Source: an uncultured Pseudobutyrivibrio sp.
GTDB taxonomy: Bacteria > Bacillota > Clostridia > Lachnospirales > Lachnospiraceae
Length of the DNA: 48,693 nt
Assembly (NCBI GenBank): GCA_946403965.1
Contig: CAMJBT010000021.1
Span: 1-48,693, forward strand
Direction: 5' to 3'
Of the stretch, positions 36,714 to 45,632 are shown piece by piece. The translations under genes and the position numbers were made by a program. The notes beneath the pieces were generated by a model that worked only from the letters and a program-made list of their open reading frames with translations, was not told the origin of the DNA and made no database searches. Numbering within the stretch: the first letter of the stretch is position 1; each line of letters begins with the position of its first letter.

Positions 36714-37605
36714 AAAGATTGTTATAACTAGCGGAATATATAAGGACCAGGAGCTTAGGCTTCTGGTTTCTTTTGATGAAAACAATAAACCTCTGGATTT
36801 AATTAATCTTAATATTACAAAAATTGGTGAGGTACACATTGCAACCGTAGAAAAAGTCCTAAATGACATCGATGCCTGTATCGTTAAAATGGATTCTGGT
36901 GATAAAGGCTTTATTGAAAACAAAAAACTAAGACCGGATTTCTTTATAGAAAAGCATTCTGAAAAAAAATTAGTCTGTCAAAGTGATAAATTTTATGTGC
37001 AGATTTCTCAAGATAGAAAAGGTGTGAAGCCTTATTCTTGTAATTTCATTGAGTCAGATTCAAAATTTAGTAGTACTTATGGTTTTATAAATTATTATTT
37101 TGATAAATATACTGACAAGGACTGTGAAATAATTACAGATATTGAGGACTATATTATTCAAGAGTTTAATGATTCTAAAATAAGTATTCGTAAATACGAA
37201 GATGAGGACATTTCCCTTTGGAACCTATATGGGCTTTCCGGCCTTTTAGATAAAATTTCTTCAAAAGTAGTACATTTAAAGTCCGGAGCAAATCTAATAA
37301 TTGAACCTACAGAAGCAATGACTATTGTAGATGTAAACTCATCAAAAAACTACGGGAAATCAACTCCTCTAGAGACAAATGTTGAAGCACTAGAAGAATT
37401 ATCAAGACAACTTAGGCTACGTTCAATATCAGGTATTATTATTCTTGATTTACTGAAAATATCAAAAAAACAAGAAGAAATGTTAATTGAGGATGCTAAA
37501 GATTTATTTAAAAACGATATTTCTATAATACAAATCCATGGTTTCACAAATCTTGGATTATTAGAATTAACAAGAAGTAGATGTTTCGCACCAATAAATA
37601 TTTAG
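36703..37605 (+). CDS. Minimal ribonuclease E/G family protein
   Basis: An endoribonuclease of the RNase E/G family. The S1-like domain is near 35-75 (KIGEVHIATVEKVLNDIDACIVKM), split here only by description. The two catalytic metal-binding Asp residues are present in the segments EPTEAMTIVDVNSS (near 208) and GIIILDLLKISKK (near 250). The protein stops at residue 300, right after LLELTRSRCFAPINI, so the zinc-link CPxCxG motif and the small C-terminal domain are absent. The ATG at 36703 follows TTAGGAGA; TTG at 36697 is an alternative. Confidence 0.85.
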   Translation: MIVKKIVITSGIYKDQELRLLVSFDENNKPLDLINLNITKIGEVHIATVEKVLNDIDACIVKMDSGDKGFIENKKLRPDFFIEKHSEKKLVCQSDKFYVQISQDRKGVKPYSCNFIESDSKFSSTYGFINYYFDKYTDKDCEIITDIEDYIIQEFNDSKISIRKYEDEDISLWNLYGLSGLLDKISSKVVHLKSGANLIIEPTEAMTIVDVNSSKNYGKSTPLETNVEALEELSRQLRLRSISGIIILDLLKISKKQEEMLIEDAKDLFKNDISIIQIHGFTNLGLLELTRSRCFAPINI

Positions 37606-37675
37606 GTTTTAACTTCTTATTTATTAATTTGGCATTGTCAATCTATCTATACTAGTTTAGGAGACATAAATCACT

Positions 37676-38299
37676 ATGAAATTATTAAATAAAAGAACTA
37701 AACAAAAATTAGTTGTAATAGCACTAACAATAATCATTGGAATTGTTGCACCCGAACTTATAACAACTAATGTTAATACCAACACTAATCTTAGTTCAAG
37801 TGCCTCTAATGAAACAGGAGATAATGCAAATTTGGATTCTGTAAAATTTATTAGAACAGTTGATGGAGATACAATAATAGTTGAAGATTCAAATGGTGAA
37901 CAAAAACGAGTGCGCATGATTGGAATAGATACGCCTGAATCTGTAGCAAAAGAGGCTGAACGAAATAATGAATATGGGGTTATGGCCTCTGATTATACTA
38001 AACAGCTTTTATCAAACACTGATACTCTTTATTTGGAGTATGATGTTGATGATGACGATCAATACGATAGAATTCTTGCTTACGTCTGGTTAAAAGATGT
38101 AGACGATACATTTAATGAAGAAAACATAAAAAATTCAATGGTCAATGCTATAATTGTAGAAAATGGGTATGGTATTGCCAAAAGATATGAACCAACAGTA
38201 GCACATGATAGTGTCTTTCAAAAGCTTATGAATGTAGCAGAAAGTAATGATATAGGTCTTTGGCGATACGAAGGTTTCAGAGATTTATGGAATAATTAA
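37676..38299 (+). CDS. Membrane-anchored thermonuclease (SNase family)
   Basis: A staphylococcal-nuclease-like endonuclease. An N-terminal hydrophobic segment (about residues 12-28, basic in front) serves as signal or anchor, followed by a Ser/Thr/Asn-rich linker and the SNase domain from about 56. Catalytic residues are visible: Arg in VRMIGIDTPE with its Glu, and Arg in DQYDRILAYVW near 138, the counterparts of R35, E43 and R87. It therefore probably acts outside the membrane on DNA or RNA. It is separated from the RNase gene by 70 bases and uses TTTAGGAGA. Confidence 0.9.
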   Translation: MKLLNKRTKQKLVVIALTIIIGIVAPELITTNVNTNTNLSSSASNETGDNANLDSVKFIRTVDGDTIIVEDSNGEQKRVRMIGIDTPESVAKEAERNNEYGVMASDYTKQLLSNTDTLYLEYDVDDDDQYDRILAYVWLKDVDDTFNEENIKNSMVNAIIVENGYGIAKRYEPTVAHDSVFQKLMNVAESNDIGLWRYEGFRDLWNN

Positions 38300-38331
38300 T
38301 TTAATTTCATATTCACATTAATGGGGGCATT

Positions 38332-38796
38332 ATGGGGTCATTAGAAGATAAAAAAAGCTTCATGAAGGAATTCATAGAAAGAAAGCCTAATCGATGCAGT
38401 AAATGTAAAGGGCGTCTAAAATATTTAGGCGGTGGTCATTATCAGTGCTTTGATTGTGGTAACGAGGAGCTAGATGATTTTGGAAAAATCAAGGATTATG
38501 TTGATGAACATGGAGCTAGTCCAGCTGTTGTTATAAGCGACCAAACTGATGTACCAATAGATCTAATCAATGCAATGCTCCATGAAGGGCGTCTGGAAAT
38601 TCCTGATGGCAGTTCTATTTATATCGAATGTGAAAGCTGTGGATGTAGCATTAGGTATGGACGTTTTTGTCCAGATTGCATTAGAGCTAGAACTAATAAT
38701 GTAAGCGGTATATTTTTTAATCCTGATGTTGGCGAAAAGCCAAAATCATTAGAACGAAAACAGGATGGTAAGATGCATTTTATAAACCGTAAATAA
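38332..38796 (+). CDS. Zinc-ribbon/HTH protein, TIGR03826 (YvyF)-like
   Basis: A 154-residue protein with two cysteine clusters: CSKCKGRLKYLGGGHYQC..CG near residues 22-44 and CESCGCSI..FCPDC near 102-120. Between them, VDEHGASPAVVISDQTDVPIDLINAMLHEGRL resembles the helix-turn-helix of the flagellar-operon protein TIGR03826 (YvyF), described in parts here. A regulator role is plausible but unproven. The first zinc ribbon is an addition to the usual family plan. No flagellar gene is adjacent, though a chemoreceptor is present at 27.5 kb. Confidence 0.7.
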   Translation: MGSLEDKKSFMKEFIERKPNRCSKCKGRLKYLGGGHYQCFDCGNEELDDFGKIKDYVDEHGASPAVVISDQTDVPIDLINAMLHEGRLEIPDGSSIYIECESCGCSIRYGRFCPDCIRARTNNVSGIFFNPDVGEKPKSLERKQDGKMHFINRK

Positions 38797-38811
38797 TTTG
38801 AGGTATCTTCT

Positions 38812-39183
38812 ATGGAAATGAATGAAATTATTAAAATCGTTCAAAATAAGGCTATTGAAATAGCAGAGCAAGAAATTGTTAAATATAGCAAAGAATATCC
38901 GGATATAAATCTTACTGATGAAGCCAAACAGGCTGTAAAAGAAAGAGCAACATCCCAATTAACTTTGCAGCTTAGTAAATTTCACTTTAAAAATAACAGT
39001 GATGATTTAGATAAACAATTTGAAGATTGGTTTGTCTCCACAGAAGAATCAGATTTACGAAGCTCCTGCAGACACTGTCTGGCAGATGAAGCAAAAAAAA
39101 TTAGAAATATGAATGAAAAAAATCTCAGTTCTTTAGATGTGTATCTAAAGAAGCATTTAGGGAAATATCATGAAGTTGAGTAG
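38812..39183 (+). CDS. Hypothetical protein, 123 residues
   Basis: I do not recognise this protein. It is soluble and charged, mostly helical by composition (EIIKIVQNKAIEIAEQEIVKYSKEY at the start, in part), with a single CxxC-like pair in SSCRHCLADEAKK near residue 86. It has a ribosome site (GAGG) and starts 15 bases after the zinc-ribbon gene, so the two are probably co-expressed. It ends before the rplU promoter. Codon use resembles its neighbours. Confidence 0.6.
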   Translation: MEMNEIIKIVQNKAIEIAEQEIVKYSKEYPDINLTDEAKQAVKERATSQLTLQLSKFHFKNNSDDLDKQFEDWFVSTEESDLRSSCRHCLADEAKKIRNMNEKNLSSLDVYLKKHLGKYHEVE

Positions 39184-39223
39184 AATTCATTTAAAATTTT
39201 CTAAGTTTTCTGTTCAATTCTCA

Positions 39224-39252
39224 TTGACGTAGACAAATTCGTATGTTAATAT
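39224..39252 (+). promoter_or_regulatory. Sigma-A promoter of the L21 operon
   Basis: TTGACG (39224-39229), 17 bases, TAATAT (39247-39252). It lies about 95 bases upstream of rplU and would produce a leader of about 87 bases. Confidence 0.6.
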
Positions 39253-39259
39253 ACTTGAG

Positions 39260-39340
39260 TATGCCGCTCAGTGTGGTTTAGTGAAGCGTGTTTCATTTCG
39301 AAACACCACCGAAACTGGCGAGTAATGATAAAAAGGAGGA
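39260..39340 (+). ncRNA. Structured leader of rplU (L21 leader candidate)
   Basis: The leader contains a perfect hairpin, GTGTTTC (39288-39294) with GAAACAC (39300-39306), enclosed by partly complementary segments GCCGCTCAGT near 39263 and ACTGGCG near 39314. It ends at the AAAGGAGG ribosome site. Firmicute rplU genes often carry an autoregulatory L21 leader at this place; the match to that family is inferred from position and general shape, not from a model search. Confidence 0.45.
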
Positions 39341-39346
39341 GCAACC

Positions 39347-39655
39347 ATGTACGCAATTATTGCAACAGGTGGTAAGCAGTACAAAGTTTCTGAAGGCGAT
39401 ATCATTACCATTGAAAAGCTTGGCGTTGAAGCTGGTGAGAAGGTTACTTTTGATCAGGTTCTTGCTGTTAGCGACAAGGAACTCAAGGTTGGAGCACCTA
39501 CAGTAGCAGGCGCGACAGTTGAGGCTTCTGTTGTTAAAGAAGGCAGAGGTAAGAAGGTAATCGTTTACAAGTACAAGAGAAAAACAGGTTACCACAAGAA
39601 GAATGGCCATAGACAGGCTTTCACACAGGTTAAGATCGAGAAGATTAACGGCTAA
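39347..39655 (+). CDS. rplU: 50S ribosomal protein L21
   Basis: A 102-residue large-subunit protein. [20 protein letters not shown] at the start and the C-terminal [14 protein letters not shown] are L21 signatures. The ribosome site AAAAGGAGGAGC is very strong. Codon use is more biased than in neighbours, as expected for high expression. It is followed 3 bases later by prp. Confidence 0.97.
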   Translation: MYAIIATGGKQYKVSEGDIITIEKLGVEAGEKVTFDQVLAVSDKELKVGAPTVAGATVEASVVKEGRGKKVIVYKYKRKTGYHKKNGHRQAFTQVKIEKING

Positions 39656-39658
39656 TTT

Positions 39659-39985
39659 ATGATTAGCGTAGCAATTACCAAACGTAATAACGAGTATTAT
39701 AGCATTTTATTTGATGGACATGCAGATTATGCTGAATCTGGGTATGACATTGTTTGTTCGGCTGTATCGGTTCTTGTTCTCAACACTATTAATAGTATTG
39801 AAAAATTTACCGATGACGCAATGACTACTGAATACGATGAAGAAAGTGGCCATATTTTTACCACTTTTCCAAAATCTCTTTCAGAAAAGTCACAAGTACT
39901 TCTTGATGCGATGTTATTAGGTTTGGAAGAAATCAAACAACAATATGGCGATGAATATATATCATTGCTTTACAAGGAGGTGTAA
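39659..39985 (+). CDS. prp: Ribosomal-processing cysteine protease Prp
   Basis: Removes the N-terminal extension of L27 before ribosome assembly. The 108-residue protein has the catalytic His in DGHADYAESG near residue 21 and the catalytic Cys in YDIVCSAVSVL near 33. It lies between rplU and rpmA, the conserved Firmicute position. The L27 encoded next has the cleavable extension that Prp recognises, so the pair is consistent. Confidence 0.94.
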   Translation: MISVAITKRNNEYYSILFDGHADYAESGYDIVCSAVSVLVLNTINSIEKFTDDAMTTEYDEESGHIFTTFPKSLSEKSQVLLDAMLLGLEEIKQQYGDEYISLLYKEV

Positions 39986-39988
39986 GAC

Positions 39989-41630
<1,642 letters not shown>

Positions 41631-41643
41631 ATCGGAGGTAAAA

Positions 41644-41931
41644 ATGACTAACAAGCAAAGAGCATATTTATCATCTCTTGCAGCTGATTTAAGCCCTATT
41701 TTACAAATTGGCAAGGCAAGTCTCACTCCTGAATATACAAACGCAGTAGATGAGGCTCTAGAGGCTAGAGAGCTTATTAAAATTAATGTATTAAAGAATT
41801 GCTTTGATGATCCAAAGGAGATTGCACAAATTCTTTCAGAGCGTACTCACTCTGAAGTTGTAAGAGTAATCGGAAGAAAAATCATACTTTACAGAGCAGC
41901 GAAGAAGCCTACTATTAAGCTTCCTCAGTAA
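41644..41931 (+). CDS. yhbY: CRM-domain RNA-binding protein YhbY
   Basis: A 95-residue CRM-domain protein associated with pre-50S particles. MTNKQRAYLSSLAADLSPIL at the start and QIGKASLTPEYTNAVDEAL are typical, and IGRKIILYRAAK closes the fold. The GxxG-type loop is not clear but the overall pattern is secure. The ATG at 41644 follows ATCGGAGG. It sits between obgE and nadD as in many Clostridia. Confidence 0.9.
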   Translation: MTNKQRAYLSSLAADLSPILQIGKASLTPEYTNAVDEALEARELIKINVLKNCFDDPKEIAQILSERTHSEVVRVIGRKIILYRAAKKPTIKLPQ

Positions 41932-41940
41932 GGAGACATA

Positions 41941-43134
41941 ATGAGAATTGGTATATATGGCGGAACCTTTAATCCAATTCATAAGACACATATAGAGATA
42001 GCAAAGATTGCAAAGGAACAATTTCAGCTAGATATAGTCTATTTTCTTATTGCTGGTACACCACCTCATAAGAATACAGCTGAATCTTTACCTGATTCCT
42101 GCAGACTTGAAATGCTTTCCCTTGCAATTAAAAATCATCCTGGATTCGCTATTGATGATAGAGAGATTTATAGAGCTGGGAAAAGCTATTCTTACCTTAC
42201 ATTCACAGAATTAAAAGTAGAACATCCGGATGATGATCTATTTTTCATAATGGGTAGTGATAGTCTATTAAATTTTAAAAACTGGGTCAAACCAGAGATT
42301 ATATCAAGATGTGCTACCATTTTAGTCGCTCCTAGATTAGGCGATGATTTGACATCAATAGAAGCAGCCATCGAAGAATACAAATCAATCTTTGCAGGAA
42401 ACTTCTATTTAATCAACTATATAGCCAATGGAGTAGCGTCTTCTATAATCAGGAATTCTTTTTACACAGATGAATCTGTACGCCAAGGGCTCTGTTCGAC
42501 GACTACAGAATATATAATTACACATAATTTATACAGTCCTAACAGTTATACATATCAGGATGTCCTTATTCTTTCTGATAAAATGAAACAAGCATTAAAA
42601 CCAGGACGATACATTCATACAATAGGTGTTGCTAACACAGCATATGCATTGGCAATAAAATGGAACTATTCTTGTTTTACAGCCATGGTTGCAGGAATGC
42701 TTCATGATTGTGCCAAATGTATATCTGACGAAAAACGCATTCAGGAATGTGAGCAAAATAACATTCCTATTACTGAAATAGAATATAAATACCCGCATTT
42801 ATTACATGGTAAAGTTGGTGCCCTTTATTGCAAGGAAAAATATAATGTTTTTGACCAGCAAATAGCTCATGCTATTACAGTTCACACCACTGGATGTCCA
42901 AATATGAATTTATTAGATAAAATTATCTATGTTGCGGATTACATAGAGCCAGGACGTGACAAACAACCTAGACTTGATATCCTTCGTTCTATGGCTTATT
43001 CAGATTTAGATAGGTGTGTATATATGATTCTTGAAGATTCAGTAGCCTATTTAAATGAAAACCCTGATATGGTAGACCCAACAACAATAGACACCTATAA
43101 TTATTACGTAAATTATATGAAAGAAAAGAGGTAA
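41941..43134 (+). CDS. nadD: NadD-YqeK fusion: nicotinate-nucleotide adenylyltransferase with HD-domain hydrolase
   Basis: Two enzymes in one 397-residue chain. Residues 1 to about 200 are NadD, which makes deamido-NAD: GIYGGTFNPIHKTH at 3-16, FIMGSDSLLNFKNW near 100 and ASSIIRNSF near 168. Residues about 207-397 are YqeK, an HD hydrolase that cleaves Ap4A symmetrically in Bacillus: YIHTIGVANTA near 223, GMLHDCAK (HD) near 252, LLHGKVGA, HAITVHTTG and YVADYIEPGR. Separate nadD and yqeK genes are the Bacillus state. rsfS follows 3 bases later. Confidence 0.94.
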   Translation: MRIGIYGGTFNPIHKTHIEIAKIAKEQFQLDIVYFLIAGTPPHKNTAESLPDSCRLEMLSLAIKNHPGFAIDDREIYRAGKSYSYLTFTELKVEHPDDDLFFIMGSDSLLNFKNWVKPEIISRCATILVAPRLGDDLTSIEAAIEEYKSIFAGNFYLINYIANGVASSIIRNSFYTDESVRQGLCSTTTEYIITHNLYSPNSYTYQDVLILSDKMKQALKPGRYIHTIGVANTAYALAIKWNYSCFTAMVAGMLHDCAKCISDEKRIQECEQNNIPITEIEYKYPHLLHGKVGALYCKEKYNVFDQQIAHAITVHTTGCPNMNLLDKIIYVADYIEPGRDKQPRLDILRSMAYSDLDRCVYMILEDSVAYLNENPDMVDPTTIDTYNYYVNYMKEKR

Positions 43135-43137
43135 AAG

Positions 43138-43485
43138 ATGGAAGCAAGAGAAATGGCAAAAATTGTTTGCAAAGCACTTGAAGATAAAAAAGCCATTGAT
43201 GTTAAAGCGATTGATATATCAAATATCAGTGTTATGGCTGATTATTTTATTGTTGCTTCAGCATCAAATATTAATCAACTAAATGCCATGCAGGATGAAG
43301 TTGATAGAGTTCTTTTTGAACAGGGTATTCACGCTAAATCAATTGAAGGAAATCGTCAAAGTACATGGGTACTTATGGATTACGAAGATGTTATTGTTCA
43401 TCTCTTCGATGAAGAAGATAGATTATTCTATGATTTAGAAAGAATATGGAAAGACGGCATCTTAATTGACGCTGCTGACTTATAA
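43138..43485 (+). CDS. rsfS: Ribosomal silencing factor RsfS
   Basis: A 115-residue protein that binds L14 and prevents subunit joining when nutrients are short. The Iojap core is visible: LEDKKAIDVKAIDIS near 16, ADYFIVASASN near 36 and WVLMDYEDVIVHLFDEEDRLFYDLERIW near 80 (described as one region). It ends the obgE-yhbY-nadD/yqeK-rsfS series at a bidirectional terminator facing lexA. Confidence 0.95.
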   Translation: MEAREMAKIVCKALEDKKAIDVKAIDISNISVMADYFIVASASNINQLNAMQDEVDRVLFEQGIHAKSIEGNRQSTWVLMDYEDVIVHLFDEEDRLFYDLERIWKDGILIDAADL

Positions 43486-43488
43486 AAT

Positions 43489-43525
43489 ATAAAAGCCTCT
43501 TGCTAAGTGCAAGAGGCTTTTATTA
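43489..43525. terminator. Bidirectional terminator between rsfS and lexA
   Basis: AAAAGCCTCTTG (43491-43502) and CAAGAGGCTTTT (43510-43521) form a perfect 12-base stem with loop CTAAGTG. A and T tracts flank both sides, so it can end transcription of rsfS on plus and lexA on minus. Confidence 0.85.
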
Positions 43526-44140
43526 TTAAAAGAAACGAAATACACCAAATACTTTTCCAAGAATTGTACAATTATCTACAATTATTGGATCCATAGTATC
43601 ATTTTCAGGTTGAAGACGAATATGACCATCTTCTTTATAAAATGTTTTTACTGTAGCACTATCATCAACGAGAGCTACAACCATATCACCATTTTTAGCA
43701 GTTTCTTGTTGCATAACAATGATTGTGTCTCCGTCGAGAATTCCAGCATTAATCATAGATTCGCCTTTTACTTTAAGCATAAATGATTGCTTATTTGGCA
43801 TGTGCTCAGCAGGAATAGGAAAGTATTCAGAAATATTCTGAATAGCAAGAAGCGGCTGGCCAGCTGCAACATTTCCCACAACAGGAACATTTACAACTTC
43901 TCTACGAACAACGTTAAAGCTATCATCAACAATTTCAATAGCGCGAGGCTTTGATGGATCACGCTTTATATATCCATTTTTTTCAAGTGTCTCTAAATGA
44001 GAATGAATAGAAGATGTAGATTTAAGATTACACGAATCGCAAAGTTCTCTAACAGTAGGTGGATATCCTTTGTTTAAAATTTCAGTCTTAATTACTTCGA
44101 GAATTTCGCGCTGTTTTGCAGAAATTTTTCCATATGCCAT
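43526..44140 (-). CDS. lexA: LexA repressor
   Basis: Represses SOS genes and self-cleaves when RecA is activated. The N-terminal winged helix (residues 1 to about 65, with TVRELCDSCNLKSTSSIHSHL) is followed by the peptidase. The cleavage site is Ala93-Gly94 in GNVAAGQ, the catalytic Ser is Ser128 in VKGESMI and the Lys is Lys165 in ATVKTFY. All are intact. The 204 residues are normal. It is divergent from a YneA-like gene across 170 bases that hold clustered LexA-like boxes. Confidence 0.96.
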   Translation of the reverse strand: MAYGKISAKQREILEVIKTEILNKGYPPTVRELCDSCNLKSTSSIHSHLETLEKNGYIKRDPSKPRAIEIVDDSFNVVRREVVNVPVVGNVAAGQPLLAIQNISEYFPIPAEHMPNKQSFMLKVKGESMINAGILDGDTIIVMQQETAKNGDMVVALVDDSATVKTFYKEDGHIRLQPENDTMDPIIVDNCTILGKVFGVFRFF

Positions 44141-44175
44141 AAGGATGATTCTCCTTTCAATCTTAATATAAAACT

Positions 44176-44204
44176 ACAATACCACAAGGAACATATTTTT
44201 GCAA
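44176..44204 (-). promoter_or_regulatory. Candidate lexA promoter
   Basis: On the minus strand, TTGCAA (plus 44199-44204), 17 bases and TATTGT (plus 44176-44181). A LexA-like 14-mer fills most of the spacer (44188-44201) and another overlaps the -35 edge, consistent with autorepression. Confidence 0.55.
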
Positions 44205-44228
44205 ACAAATATTCCGAAATTTTGTTCG
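44188..44228. promoter_or_regulatory. Three adjoining LexA-box-like sites on the lexA side
   Basis: Compared with the Gram-positive box CGAACRNRYGTTYG: GGAACATATTTTTG (44188-44201, 12 of 14), CAAACAAATATTCC (44202-44215, 11 of 14) and CGAAATTTTGTTCG (44215-44228, 12 of 14 on the minus strand). They abut one another and cover the lexA promoter. Confidence 0.5.
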
Positions 44229-44236
44229 AATAATTA

Positions 44237-44265
44237 TTGACAAACGATTGTTCGTGTTATATATT
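44237..44265 (+). promoter_or_regulatory. Sigma-A promoter of the YneA-like gene
   Basis: A perfect TTGACA (44237-44242), 17 bases and TATATT (44260-44265). The spacer contains the best LexA box of the region. Confidence 0.7.
44241..44254 (-). promoter_or_regulatory. LexA box in the YneA-like promoter
   Basis: On the minus strand CGAACAATCGTTTG matches 13 of 14 positions of CGAACRNRYGTTYG. It overlaps the end of the -35 and most of the spacer, an ideal repression site. Confidence 0.75.
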
Positions 44266-44271
44266 GTTTTC

Positions 44272-44299
44272 AGAACAAATGTTTCCGAACTTATATTTG
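44272..44299 (+). promoter_or_regulatory. Two abutting LexA-like sites downstream of the start
   Basis: AGAACAAATGTTTC (44272-44285) and CGAACTTATATTTG (44286-44299) each match 12 of 14 positions of the box. They follow the -10 directly and end at the GGAGG ribosome site. Confidence 0.5.
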
Positions 44300-44310
44300 G
44301 AGGCAATGAT

Positions 44311-44631
44311 ATGAGAACAAATTCAAATCGTCGTTCCGTTAAAAAACAGTTATTAATTGTAATTGCTTTAGCACTTACCCTTTTATTATCATTTATATTT
44401 TTCAGCAATAGAGCAGCAGCTGAAACAAGACATGATACTGTAAACTACTATACCAGCTATGAAATCCAGCCTGGTGATACTCTTTGGAGTATTGCAGATT
44501 CATTTATGACGCCAGATTCTTCAGATAAACTTGAATTCATAGAAAATGTGAAAAGGCTAAATCATTTATCATCCGATAATATTACAGCTGGAAATTACAT
44601 TGTTATTGAATATACTGCTTATCAGCAATAA
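44311..44631 (+). CDS. YneA-like LysM protein, probable SOS cell division inhibitor
   Basis: A 106-residue protein with a basic N-terminus, one membrane segment (residues about 14-31) and a LysM domain from about 50 (YEIQPGDTLWSIADSF to IVIEYTAY). Architecture, size and the head-to-head position with lexA match Bacillus YneA, which delays septation during the SOS response. LexA-like boxes overlap its promoter. The start at 44311 follows TTGGAGGCA; the frame is open further upstream. It ends 250 bases before the next gene. Confidence 0.85.
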   Translation: MRTNSNRRSVKKQLLIVIALALTLLLSFIFFSNRAAAETRHDTVNYYTSYEIQPGDTLWSIADSFMTPDSSDKLEFIENVKRLNHLSSDNITAGNYIVIEYTAYQQ

Positions 44632-44636
44632 TTCCT

Positions 44637-44760
44637 ATGACTTCTTATAGGCTACTTAAGGAAAAAGCCTACAAGAACCTAGCTTTGCCAAACAATATTT
44701 TCCTACAGAAAAAATTGGTCTATGTCCGCTTCTTGATTTTCTGAGGAAAATCAGAAACCC
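44637..44760 (+). repeat. Palindromic repeat element, copy 1
   Basis: Bases 44637-44725 match copy 2 (46312-46398) at roughly nine of ten positions. Three stem-loops are seen: 44642-44677 (arms TTCTTATAGGCT and AGCCTACAAGAA), 44693-44717 (CAATATTTTC with GAAAAAATTG) and 44735-44752 (GATTTTC with GAAAATC). The third module is also present, inverted, in copy 3. The element starts a few bases after the YneA-like stop and contains no reading frame of note. Confidence 0.8.
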
Positions 44761-44767
44761 ATAAATA

Positions 44768-44797
44768 TTTACATACTTTTCCCTACTATGTTAATAT
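44768..44797 (+). promoter_or_regulatory. Candidate promoter of the acyltransferase gene
   Basis: TTTACA (44768-44773), 18 bases, TAATAT (44792-44797). It follows repeat copy 1 directly. The rest of the gap to 44882 is AT-rich with nothing else recognisable. Confidence 0.4.
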
Positions 44798-44882
44798 ACA
44801 TATATATAGTTTATTTTATTTGAATATTTCTATATTTAGTATTTTCACATTATTAATCCATTCATAATAGTAAAGGAAATTT

Positions 44883-45617
44883 ATGTTACGTTTTTTAATT
44901 GCTATAATTGCAAATTTGAAAAGAGCCCCTAAATTAGTCAGTACCATGCGTAAAATGACAAAACACAAGGACAAATATCCAGAAAAAGTTCGTTACGCTT
45001 ACGCAATCAGGTTAATCCGATATATGATGAAAAGTGCCAGAGTTACCACAAAAGTATATGGCATTGAAAATCTTCCTACAGAAGGAGGATATGTCATGTA
45101 TCCAAACCATCAAGGCAAATATGATGCGCTTGGCATTATGTACGCTCATAAAGAAGCATGTACTTTTGTTATGGATAAAGCGAAATCATATGGTTTCTTA
45201 GTTAGAGAAATAGTTGATTTATTAGACGCAAAAAGATTAGAGCTTGATGACGTACGTCAAAATATGAAGCTTATGGATAATCTTACCCAAGAAGTTAAAG
45301 CTGGAAAGCGCTTTATTCTCTTTTCTGAGGGTGGTTATGACCATAATGGTAATATTGTTAAACGCTTTAAACCAGGCAGCTTTAAATGCGCCATGAGAGC
45401 CCAGGTGCCTATTATTCCAGTCACGTTGATTGATTCTTATTTAGTGTTCAATAGTCTAAAGAAAGGTCCCATTATTACAAAAGTAATATTTGGCCAGCCA
45501 ATTGAATATAATACATATAAAGATATGAAAACTACAGACGTGGCTAAAATTGTCAGAAATACCATAATTTCTACCATGGAACAGTATGGTGTATACGATA
45601 ACACCAAAGATTTATAA
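44883..45617 (+). CDS. 1-acyl-sn-glycerol-3-phosphate acyltransferase family protein
   Basis: A PlsC-type acyltransferase of 244 residues, which places an acyl chain on lysophosphatidate or a related acceptor at the membrane. The HxxxxD motif is NHQGKYD near residue 76, FSEGGYDHNG near 141 stands where FPEGTRS is usual, and VPIIPVTLI near 177 is motif IV. The N-terminus is hydrophobic and basic. The acceptor specificity is not readable. It is separated by repeats from its neighbours, so probably transcribed alone. Confidence 0.88.
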   Translation: MLRFLIAIIANLKRAPKLVSTMRKMTKHKDKYPEKVRYAYAIRLIRYMMKSARVTTKVYGIENLPTEGGYVMYPNHQGKYDALGIMYAHKEACTFVMDKAKSYGFLVREIVDLLDAKRLELDDVRQNMKLMDNLTQEVKAGKRFILFSEGGYDHNGNIVKRFKPGSFKCAMRAQVPIIPVTLIDSYLVFNSLKKGPIITKVIFGQPIEYNTYKDMKTTDVAKIVRNTIISTMEQYGVYDNTKDL

Positions 45618-45632
45618 TTATAGAAAAAGTAA

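Noticed and set aside
37606..37675. Promoter for the membrane-anchored nuclease
   Set aside because: TTGTCA and TATACT are present but too close together; no pair with a 16-18 base spacer was convincing.
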